Assembly (NCBI GenBank): GCA_049513975.1
Contig: JBEKVM010000001.1
Span: forward strand, 62,001 to 126,000
DNA length: 64,000 nucleotides
Origin: JBEKOF01 sp049513975
Lineage (GTDB): Bacteria > Verrucomicrobiota > Verrucomicrobiia > Limisphaerales > Palsa-1400
Direction: 5' to 3'
Shown: piece after piece, positions 19,866 through 26,093 of the stretch
Position numbering within the stretch: the first letter of the stretch is position 1
How the letters are laid out: each line of letters opens with the position of its first letter
Translations under genes and position numbers: made by a program
The notes under the pieces: model-generated
Told to the model about the DNA's origin: nothing
Databases searched by the model: none
The model's input: the letters and a program-made list of their open reading frames with translations, nothing else

Positions 19866-21509
19866 TTACGGCACCACCGCCTGGAAGAAACTCGCCGACC
19901 CCGGCGCCGGCACGGTGATGGCGCGAAGGCTCACCGTGTCATAATTGGTGGCAATGGGAGTCCAGTTGATCAGGTCGGGGGAAGACTCGATGATGTAGGT
20001 CACGTTGCCCTGGCCCTGCAGCGTGAACCCGAACTGGTTGGCGGGCGCGACGGGGGCGGCGGGCGCGCTCAACAAAGGCGGGGTCAAGCTGTCATAAACC
20101 TGGATGAGGGGCACGGCGGTGGTGGTCGCCTCATTGGCCCCCGGCGGCGAATAAGCCCGCCAGACCGAGGCGTTCAAGTCTGTCGCATATAAATTTCCAG
20201 CCTGGTCCCAAGCCACATCTATGAAGGCGTGGTTGGTTCCCGCTCCCAGGCGGGTCACCAGGGCGCCATCCGCCGCCTCATAAATGTTGACCGCGCCGTT
20301 GCGCAGTTCGAGCACGTCCTGGCCGCCGTAGCCCTCCACCGCCACCGCCACCCACTGCCCCGTCGGATCCACCGCGACGCCGGCGGCGTTTTCCAGCGAG
20401 TAATCCAGAGAACCAATGCTCCAATTGGTCGTCAGGTCCGCCTGGCCGCTGTAGGGCGGGAAACAGAAAAGGCGTGGCATGTGGTAAAAATCGCCCGGAT
20501 CCCTAAACCCATCCAGACATTGAATGACATAAATGTTGCTGCCGGCATCCACCGAAACGTCGTAGGCGCTGAGGGTCAAGCCGTTGCTGCTGATTCCCAC
20601 CACCACGGTGCCGGTGTCATTTGCGGCCAGGGTGCCGGCGGCGGTCACATCCCACCGCACCACCCCCACACTGAGACCGTTGGTGTTGGCGTCTGCCATC
20701 CAAATCTGCGTATTGGTCCCGCCTCCCGTGACACAGGGGCCGCTCAACAGCGCAGTGGGATACGGGTAATTGCCGGAATTCAGAACAGTCAGGTAATTGG
20801 TGGAGATGACTTCATCAAAAGCCATGACGCGGCCGCCCATGCTCCAGTCGTTGATATAGACCGTGTCATCCTGCGCAATCTCAATTTTCCACGGACTGAA
20901 GAGGTCGCCCGACCATTGATAGCTCTGATAGCTCTGGCTGAATTCCCCCTCGTCGGCGGGAGAGCCGTCGGCATTGAATTTGCAAATTTCCGCGCCGGAG
21001 GGCGGGGCGTTGCCGACCAAGACGCGGCCATAATAAGGGCTGTTGGTGTTCTTGTTGACGGCGATGCCGCTGGGATCGAAGCCGACAAAGAAAATGGCGC
21101 TGTCATCGGTGATGTTGGTCCAGGCCGCATGGCCCGCCGCCGCCGCGGTGATGCTGATTTGATAGATTCCCGCCGCGACGTTTTGGCCCGCCTGGTTGGT
21201 GCCGCCCCAGGCCATCCCATTGCTCCCCGCGCCGGTGCCCGGGACTCCTCCCGCCAGGTTGTTGGTCCAGACCACCGTCGCGCCGGAAAAAATCTGCACC
21301 GACAGCCCGGCCGTGGCCGGCTCGTTGAGGATGTAGCTGATCTGCACCCCGCCGGCCGGGACGATCGCGGCATTGTTGGTCGAACCATTGAGCTTGATGT
21401 CGGTGGCATAGACATTGGCCCTCCCCGAAACACCCGCACAAAGCAGCAGCAGCGCCACAACCAGTTGGCACCGGTTGCGGCGGTCAGTTTTCTTCTGGCG
21501 ATAATGCAT
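19866..21509 (-). CDS. Secreted beta-propeller protein with FlgD-like Ig domain
   Basis: 547 residues. Signal peptide (RNRCQLVVALLLLCAGVSG, ARAN-type cleavage region). An FlgD/Ig-like domain follows (VQISYILNEPATAGLSVQIF ... GIYQISI), then an NHL/SMP-30-like propeller with repeats such as AAGVAVDPTGQWVAVAV and FIDVAWDQAGNLYATDL. The tail (FTLQGQGNVTYIIESSPDLI, NW) is the common verrucomicrobial C-terminal domain of surface or secreted proteins. Ligand unknown. It is divergent from the SAM-riboswitch operon. Confidence 0.8.
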   Translation of the reverse strand: MHYRQKKTDRRNRCQLVVALLLLCAGVSGRANVYATDIKLNGSTNNAAIVPAGGVQISYILNEPATAGLSVQIFSGATVVWTNNLAGGVPGTGAGSNGMAWGGTNQAGQNVAAGIYQISITAAAAGHAAWTNITDDSAIFFVGFDPSGIAVNKNTNSPYYGRVLVGNAPPSGAEICKFNADGSPADEGEFSQSYQSYQWSGDLFSPWKIEIAQDDTVYINDWSMGGRVMAFDEVISTNYLTVLNSGNYPYPTALLSGPCVTGGGTNTQIWMADANTNGLSVGVVRWDVTAAGTLAANDTGTVVVGISSNGLTLSAYDVSVDAGSNIYVIQCLDGFRDPGDFYHMPRLFCFPPYSGQADLTTNWSIGSLDYSLENAAGVAVDPTGQWVAVAVEGYGGQDVLELRNGAVNIYEAADGALVTRLGAGTNHAFIDVAWDQAGNLYATDLNASVWRAYSPPGANEATTTAVPLIQVYDSLTPPLLSAPAAPVAPANQFGFTLQGQGNVTYIIESSPDLINWTPIATNYDTVSLRAITVPAPGSASFFQAVVP

Positions 21510-21607
21510 TTCCCAGGCACTCCATTCTATTACTTTGGGCGCGCGCCATCAAGCGCCACCCCCTCCTTCCCCCTTCTTTTAATATATCATATCTTAAAAA
21601 TAAGTCG

Positions 21608-21636
21608 TTGACAGTTTAAAAATCATATATCAATAT
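21608..21636 (+). promoter_or_regulatory. Predicted promoter of the SAM-riboswitch operon
   Basis: Perfect -35 TTGACA (21608-21613), 17-bp spacer, weak -10 CAATAT (21631-21636) in an AT-rich stretch. It predicts a start near 21643, about 18 nt before the riboswitch aptamer. A nearby TATAAC (around 21651-21656) is an alternative -10. Confidence 0.5.
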
Positions 21637-21660
21637 ATCCGCATTCGTTGATATAACGAA

Positions 21661-21796
21661 ACTCATGACGAGTGGTGGAGGGACTGGCCCGATGAAACCA
21701 CGGCAACCGGCGGCAGACGCGTTCTGCCGCGCCAGGTGCCAATTCCAGCCCGCGCCCAGGCAGGCGGTTCCTGCCGGTGGCCGGGAAAAGATGAGA
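21661..21796 (+). promoter_or_regulatory. SAM-I (S-box) riboswitch aptamer
   Basis: All conserved blocks of the S-box are present in order: P1 5' strand CTCAT (21662-21666), GAGTGGTGGAGGGACTGGCC then GATGAAACC and GGCAACC, the GGTGCCAATTCC block (21735-21746), and GAAAAGATGAG closing P1 with ATGAG (21791-21795). Established SAM-I riboswitches bind S-adenosylmethionine and repress methionine, cysteine or SAM-synthesis genes. It lies 123 nt ahead of the threonine-synthase-like gene, in the sense direction. Confidence 0.96.
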
Positions 21797-21844
21797 AGAG
21801 CGCGCTCCCTCTTCTCCCGCCGGCCCGGGGCCTGTTTGCCCCGG
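21793..21844 (+). promoter_or_regulatory. Likely expression platform of the SAM riboswitch
   Basis: GAGAAGAG (21793-21800) can pair with CTCTTCTC (21809-21816), and this stem shares GAG with the 3' strand of P1, so the two are mutually exclusive. A second hairpin CCGGGGC / GCCCCGG lies at 21825-21844. No clear U-tract follows, so control may be by antitermination, Rho, or translation; the mode is not determined. Confidence 0.5.
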
Positions 21845-21918
21845 CCCGCGCCGCCCATCTCGCGATGGCCCGAGCCAGCCGCCGGCGGCTCGCAGTCCGC
21901 CCGCGCAGATCAGGATTT

Positions 21919-23184
21919 ATGGAAAAACATGAAAAAAACAGCGGTTTCATGAAGGCTCTCAAATGCCGGGAATGCGGCCGCGAATACCCCCTGGCCGCCA
22001 CTCACGTTTGCGAGTACGACTTCGGCCCGCTCGAGGTCGCTTACGACTACGACCGCATCAAACAAACCATGACCCGCGCCGCCATCCAGTCGCGCCCCAT
22101 GACCATGTGGCGGTTCCGCGAACTGTTGCCGGTGGCCGGCGACCCGACCGTCGGGCTGGAGGTGGGCGGCACCCCGCTCATCAAGGCCGACCGCCTCGCC
22201 AAACGCCTTGGCATCAGGGAATTGTGGATCAAGAACGACACCGTCAATTATCCCACCCTTTCCTTCAAGGACCGCGTGGTCAGCGTGGCCCTCAGCCGGG
22301 CGCGCGAACTCGGTTTCACCACCGTGGCCTGCGCTTCCACCGGCAATCTGGCCAACTCCGTCGCCGCCAACGCCGCCGCCGCCGGCCTCAAAGCCTACGT
22401 CTTCATCCCCTCCGATCTCGAGCACAGCAAAGTCGTCAATTCCTGGATCTACGGCGCCGAGGTGATTGGCATCAAAGGACATTACGACGAAGTCAACCGT
22501 TTGTGCGCCGAGATTGCCGGCAAATACCCCTGGGCCTTCGTCAACGTCAATATGCGGCCCTATTACGCCGAAGGTTCCAAAAGCCTGGGCCTGGAAATCG
22601 TCGAACAATCCGGCTGGCGCGTCCCGTCCCACACCGTCGTCCCCATGGCCTCCGGCTCCTTGCTCACCAAAGTCCATAAAAGCTACGGCGAAGCCATCAA
22701 ACTGGGACTCGCGCCCGAAACCAAATACCAGATTCATGGCGCCCAGGCCACCGGCTGTTCCCCGATCTCCACCGCCCAAAAGGCCGGCCTGGATTTCTTC
22801 AAGCCCGTCAAACCCAACACCATCGCCAAATCCCTCGCCATCGGCACTCCGGCGGACGGCTTTTACGCCCTCAGAGTCATGAAAGATACCGGCGGCTCCG
22901 CCGAAGACGTCACCGACGATCAGATTCGCGAGGGCATCAAGCTCCTGGCCGAGTGCGAAGGCATTTTTGCCGAAACCGCCGGCGGCGTGACCGTGGGCGT
23001 CGCCAAAAAACTCATTGCCAGCGGCGCCATTCCGGCGGAGGACAGCGCCGTGCTCTGCGTCACCGGCCACGGGCTGAAGACCATAGAGGCCGTGGCCGGC
23101 CACGCCAGCTTCACCCGCGAGATCAAGCCCAGCCTGCGTGAATTTGAAGCCCTGCTGGCGCATGGAGAAAAGGTGGGGGCGTGA
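21919..23184 (+). CDS. Threonine-synthase-like PLP enzyme under SAM riboswitch control
   Basis: 421 residues from the ATG at 21919 (AGGA ribosome site); a second ATG at 21949 would give 411. The N-terminus has a Cys-x2-Cys / Cys zinc-ribbon-like segment (CRECGREYP ... HVCEYDFG), then a fold-type II PLP core with Lys117 in YPTLSFKDRV and ASTGNLANSVAANAAAAGLK. Overall it matches threonine synthase (TIGR00260), which turns O-phosphohomoserine into threonine. The SAM-I riboswitch and the downstream MoaD-like and NIL proteins argue instead for homocysteine/methionine synthesis, perhaps by sulfur replacement on an activated homoserine. Which reaction it performs cannot be read from sequence; TLSFKDRV differs from the usual TGSFKDRG. 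Confidence 0.85.
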   Translation: MEKHEKNSGFMKALKCRECGREYPLAATHVCEYDFGPLEVAYDYDRIKQTMTRAAIQSRPMTMWRFRELLPVAGDPTVGLEVGGTPLIKADRLAKRLGIRELWIKNDTVNYPTLSFKDRVVSVALSRARELGFTTVACASTGNLANSVAANAAAAGLKAYVFIPSDLEHSKVVNSWIYGAEVIGIKGHYDEVNRLCAEIAGKYPWAFVNVNMRPYYAEGSKSLGLEIVEQSGWRVPSHTVVPMASGSLLTKVHKSYGEAIKLGLAPETKYQIHGAQATGCSPISTAQKAGLDFFKPVKPNTIAKSLAIGTPADGFYALRVMKDTGGSAEDVTDDQIREGIKLLAECEGIFAETAGGVTVGVAKKLIASGAIPAEDSAVLCVTGHGLKTIEAVAGHASFTREIKPSLREFEALLAHGEKVGA

Positions 23185-23207
23185 ACGCCAGCGCCAACTG
23201 AATAATT

Positions 23208-23467
23208 GTGACAAACCAACGCTATCGCATCCGATACGCGGCATCCGCGCTGGACGATTTGCGTTCGCTCCCACAAAACGGGAGGCGGACCAAATCCTCC
23301 GCAAAATTCTGCGGCTGGAACACGGATTGCACGGCAACATCAGGCGGCTGCAAAACGCTGACTTTGGTTTTCGGTTGCGCATGGGCGATTATCGGGTTTT
23401 ATTTGATGTGATTGGCGATACAATTATGGTTCAAAAAATTGGCAACCGGAAAGATGTTTATGATTAG
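23208..23467 (+). pseudogene. RelE/ParE-family toxin with a frameshift
   Basis: Starts at GTG 23208 (TNQRYRIRYAASALDDLRSL PQ), then leaves frame at the A run 23275-23278. The continuation READQILRKILRLEHGLHGN followed by RRLQNADFGFRLRMGDYRVL and KIGNRKDVYD is in the next frame and is a classic RelE/ParE toxin end. One missing A restores the consensus LP-x-KREADQIL. As written, the toxin is not made. Confidence 0.8.
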
Positions 23468-23651
23468 CATCACTGCGGAGAAGCCGACCGCGAAAAGACA
23501 ACGGCAGAATGTCATTGCCCAAATTTCCTCGTTGCGCGAGCAGGTGGAAGATTTGAACGACTACCTCGACCTGTTGGAAGCCCGCGCCCGCAGCAAAGGC
23601 AAACGCACCTTCACGACAGAAGAGGTCCGAAAGCGACTTGGGATCGTTTGA
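23454..23651 (+). CDS. Antitoxin of the RelE/ParE-type pair
   Basis: About 65 residues, starting at ATG 23454 (or 23460), overlapping the end of the toxin reading frame by 14 bp. Acidic coiled segment LREQVEDLNDYLDLLEARAR, then KGKRTFTTEEVRKRLGI. Short proteins of this shape follow RelE/ParE toxins as their antitoxin. No strong DNA-binding motif is visible. Moderate confidence from context. Confidence 0.6.
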   Translation: MFMISITAEKPTAKRQRQNVIAQISSLREQVEDLNDYLDLLEARARSKGKRTFTTEEVRKRLGIV

Positions 23652-23672
23652 AGCCCGATTGTCAAAAGAAAT

Positions 23673-23993
23673 GTGAAGACCATTCCGCAAGGCCTCCTGG
23701 AAGAAGCCGTCGAACGGTTGAAAGCCGAGTTTCAGCCGGAGGAGATTTATTTGTTCGGCTCCCACGCCTGGGGCACCCCGACCGAGGACAGCGATGTGGA
23801 TTTGATGGTCATCGTCCGCGACAGCTCCGAACGCAGCATCCAACGGATGCAACGCGCGCATCACTGTCTCCGGAAATTGCGGATGAGCAAGGACGTGTTT
23901 GTGCAGACCCGTGAGGAATTTGATCGCTATAAGCATTTGCGCGCTTCGTTGCAACATCAGATTCTCGCGCGGGGCAGGAAGATTTATGGCTGA
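23673..23993 (+). CDS. MNT-type minimal nucleotidyltransferase (antitoxin)
   Basis: 106 residues starting at GTG 23673. It has the nucleotidyltransferase signature GSHAWGTPTEDSDVDLMV (residues about 29-46): G-S followed ten residues later by D-x-D. In MNT/HEPN systems this protein modifies or neutralises the HEPN toxin; MntA of type VII systems AMPylates HepT. It overlaps the HEPN gene by 8 bp. This is the only toxin-antitoxin pair in the window in which both partners look intact. Confidence 0.85.
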   Translation: MKTIPQGLLEEAVERLKAEFQPEEIYLFGSHAWGTPTEDSDVDLMVIVRDSSERSIQRMQRAHHCLRKLRMSKDVFVQTREEFDRYKHLRASLQHQILARGRKIYG

Positions 23994-24399
23994 CAACCTT
24001 GCCAGGCTCACCAGAGATTGGCTGACGAAAGCCACCCACGATCTGCAAAATGCGCAGATCGTGAGCGCGGCTGCGGATGCTCCTCTGGACACGGCCATCT
24101 ACCACTGCCAGCAGGCGGCAGAAAAGTCGTTGAAAGGTTGGTTGGCTTGGCGCGGAATCACCCTCGTCAAGACCCACGACCTGATCCAGCTTGTAGCTGA
24201 GGCTGCGGATGTCACTCCCGATTTCGTGAAGTTTGAGCAAGCGGCGGAAATTTTGACGCCCTACGTTTCCGCCTTCCGGTATCCCGGCCTCACCGACGAA
24301 CCCATGCCTTCCCGCGCGGAATTTGATGCGGCGTTGCAACACGCCCAGGCCATTTACGATTTCGTGCTGAATCTGCTTCCAAAGGAGGCCAAGCCATGA
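23986..24399 (+). CDS. HEPN-domain protein (probable RNase toxin)
   Basis: 137 residues from the ATG at 23986, overlapping the nucleotidyltransferase stop. PF05168-type HEPN: an N-terminal helix with DWLTKATHDLQNAQ, then YHCQQAAEKSLKGWLAWRGI and the conserved KTHDL. HEPN proteins are helical bundles that often cut RNA through an R-x4-6-H site; here R-GITLVKT-H is a near match. Paired with the upstream MNT gene as one unit. The end of the gene holds AAAGGAGG, a strong ribosome site for the next small frame. Confidence 0.85.
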   Translation: MADNLARLTRDWLTKATHDLQNAQIVSAAADAPLDTAIYHCQQAAEKSLKGWLAWRGITLVKTHDLIQLVAEAADVTPDFVKFEQAAEILTPYVSAFRYPGLTDEPMPSRAEFDAALQHAQAIYDFVLNLLPKEAKP

Positions 24400-24506
24400 A
24401 AACATTCCACGCCGGGCCAGGCCGTTGCGGGAAGCCGCGCAAAATCAAGCCCAGCCTGCGCGAATTTGAATCGCTGTTGACGCATGGAGAAAAGGTGAGT
24501 ACGTAA
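24396..24506 (+). pseudogene. Duplicated 3' end of the threonine-synthase-like gene (36 codons)
   Basis: The last 21 codons (KIKPSLREFESLLTHGEKVST) repeat the C-terminus of the upstream enzyme (EIKPSLREFEALLAHGEKVGA). By hand alignment the DNA at 24443-24506 matches 23121-23184 at about 54 of 64 positions. The frame begins at an ATG overlapping the HEPN stop (ATGA) and has an excellent ribosome site AAAGGAGG 7 nt upstream, so a 36-residue peptide could be translated. It marks the right edge of the toxin-antitoxin island. Confidence 0.85.
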
Positions 24507-24510
24507 AAAA

Positions 24511-24930
24511 ATGGTTCAGCCGCCTGCAAGCATGATTTCAGAGTTGTCCGGTTGGAATAACGGAAATGGAATTACTTTGGAATCTTGGATCGGAATCAAC
24601 GGCGCTTTTAAGCTTGCGGCCGGTTATGCGACAATTTTCTGGCCAACATTTGTTTTGTTCGAGGATTATATTCTCCGGGAAGGATTTCATTTGGAGTCGC
24701 TTCGAGGTTTTGAAAAAAGTCGGAAAGACAACAAAGCTTCCGTTGAACGGGTAATGAATCATTTGCACATTGCAGACATCCATTGCAATGACCGCGAAAA
24801 TGTTTCCGAAGACAAAATTGTGTTTTTAGGAAGGAAATTGAAGGAAATTTACGAAATGAAACTGCGTTCGCAATTTCCTGGCAGACCTTGCGAAGTTGAA
24901 TTTTACGAGCCGGAAAACAAAAAAAATTGA
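24511..24930 (+). CDS. Hypothetical protein, AT-rich and probably foreign
   Basis: 139 residues; ATG 24511, with ATG 24532 as an alternative, neither with a ribosome site. Visible features are a hydrophobic central stretch (GYATIFWPTFVLFEDYIL) and a charged C-terminal half (RKDNKASVERVMNHLHIADI). I do not recognise a family. Its base composition is clearly more AT-rich than the surrounding genes, which points to horizontal arrival. It lies between the duplicated enzyme tail and the MoaD-like gene. Confidence 0.5.
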   Translation: MVQPPASMISELSGWNNGNGITLESWIGINGAFKLAAGYATIFWPTFVLFEDYILREGFHLESLRGFEKSRKDNKASVERVMNHLHIADIHCNDRENVSEDKIVFLGRKLKEIYEMKLRSQFPGRPCEVEFYEPENKKN

Positions 24931-24984
24931 TCGAATATCAATTGAGCTTCTGGCAAAAGAAGCACGGAACAATGAATTGAATTT

Positions 24985-25260
24985 ATGCCAAAAAAAGTCC
25001 GAATCCCAACCCCGCTCCGTAAGTTGACCAACAACGAGGAGCTGGTCGAAGTCAACGCCGCCACCATCGGCGGGGCCATTGCCGAATTGCAGGCCCGCTT
25101 CCCCGGCATCAAGGAACGCCTCGTGGATGAGACCGGCGGCATCCGCCGCTTCGTCAACGTCTATGTCAACGAGGAAGACATCCGCTTCCTGCAAAACCAG
25201 GAAACCGCCCTCAAAGAGGGCGATGAAGTGAGCATCATTCCCGCCATCGCGGGAGGGTGA
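24985..25260 (+). CDS. MoaD/ThiS-family sulfur carrier protein
   Basis: 91 residues ending in IIPAIAGG. The beta-grasp fold with a C-terminal Gly-Gly is the hallmark of MoaD/ThiS carriers, whose tail is adenylated and turned into a thiocarboxylate sulfur donor. Internal motifs: IPTPLRKLTNNEELVEV, FPGIKERLVDETGGIRRFVN and VYVNEEDIR, the long MoaD-like type. No MoeB/ThiF-like activating enzyme is nearby. The ribosome site is weak, perhaps because the upstream DNA was replaced by the island. Context (SAM riboswitch, NIL partner 33 bp downstream) suggests a sulfur donor for homocysteine synthesis, as with HcyS of Wolinella; this role is inferred. Confidence 0.9.
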   Translation: MPKKVRIPTPLRKLTNNEELVEVNAATIGGAIAELQARFPGIKERLVDETGGIRRFVNVYVNEEDIRFLQNQETALKEGDEVSIIPAIAGG

Positions 25261-25293
25261 CGCCTTGTCGGCAACCCAGGAAGGAAAGCGCCT

Positions 25294-25587
25294 ATGCCAG
25301 CCAAAAAATCCAAAGCCCAGCCCAAAGCCAGCGCCGCCACCCCGCCCGCGCAGTTCCGTCTCTGGCTCATGTACCCGCCCAAATTAATCACCACCCCGGT
25401 GATCTGGGAGTTGGCCCGCAAATTCCCCGTCGTCACCAACGTCCGCCAGGCCAGCGTCACCGACGAAATTGGCATCGTCTGCCTGGAATTGAGCGGCCCG
25501 CGCCCGCAAGTCAAAGCCGCCATCAAATGGCTCGAAGAACTGGGCATCAAAGTGGAACCGGTCGAAATTGGGGTCATCGAGAGTTAA
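25294..25587 (+). CDS. NIL-domain protein
   Basis: 97 residues, with a good ribosome site (AGGAAGGAAAG). After a Lys/Ala-rich start, RLWLMYPPKLITTPVIWELA and VTNVRQASVTDEIGIVCLEL followed by AIKWLEELGIKVEPVEIG form a NIL domain (PF09383). NIL domains occur at the C-terminus of the methionine transporter ATPase MetN and in the NIL-ferredoxin needed for homocysteine synthesis in methanogens. This is a stand-alone NIL protein without an Fe-S part. Its place after the sulfur carrier supports a methionine-related role, possibly as a ligand sensor or partner subunit. Confidence 0.85.
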   Translation: MPAKKSKAQPKASAATPPAQFRLWLMYPPKLITTPVIWELARKFPVVTNVRQASVTDEIGIVCLELSGPRPQVKAAIKWLEELGIKVEPVEIGVIES

Positions 25588-25626
25588 GCGCCCTCGGAAC
25601 CCCTTGCGGCCACTTTGCCACCGGCC

Positions 25627-25977
25627 TCACGGAACTGTCACCTTCAAATCGGCGTAATCCGCCTGGTGGATCCGAATGCTCTCGCCGGAGACAAAGCGCC
25701 AGCCCTCGGCCCAGCCAAATTCCTTGGTCTTCTTTCCCCCAATGACCATTTCTTCCTTCTTGGTTCCCCCGGTCGTCCGGCTGCTCGCCTCGACCACTAT
25801 CTTCATGGAGGTGTCGGAATTGTTGTGAATCTGCGCGACTAAACTGGCGTCGAGCTTGGCCTTGCGGAAGGACACCGAGACGGGCATATCCGGCTTGGAG
25901 CAACCGGTTATCGCCAGCGTGCCGATAAGTGCGAAGAGCAATCCCACTATCGTGTGTGGTCGTAGTTTGATGTGCAT
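25627..25977 (-). CDS. Small putative lipoprotein
   Basis: 116 residues from MHIKLRPHTIVGLLFALIGT. A lipobox LAITGC ends the signal peptide (Cys about residue 26). The mature part is a small beta-rich domain (VSVSFRKAKLDASLVAQIHN, then MKIVVEASSRTTGGTKKEE) resembling Ig-like FxLYD-type modules. Function unknown. Convergent with the NIL gene. Confidence 0.7.
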   Translation of the reverse strand: MHIKLRPHTIVGLLFALIGTLAITGCSKPDMPVSVSFRKAKLDASLVAQIHNNSDTSMKIVVEASSRTTGGTKKEEMVIGGKKTKEFGWAEGWRFVSGESIRIHQADYADLKVTVP

Positions 25978-26093
25978 CGGTTGCCTTTCGGGATCCGTGG
26001 CAAAATCTGCCGCCAATTCTGGCTTTATTCCGGATTTTTGCAAGCCATTTCCCTGTTTGAGTTTCCAGGAGGGCCGCGTTAATTTCAATTTCT

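Noticed and set aside
21910..23382. 490-codon minus-strand frame opposite the threonine-synthase-like gene
   Set aside because: Shadow frame; Gly/Asp-rich translation with no family pattern, and the sense frame has PLP-enzyme motifs and a riboswitch.
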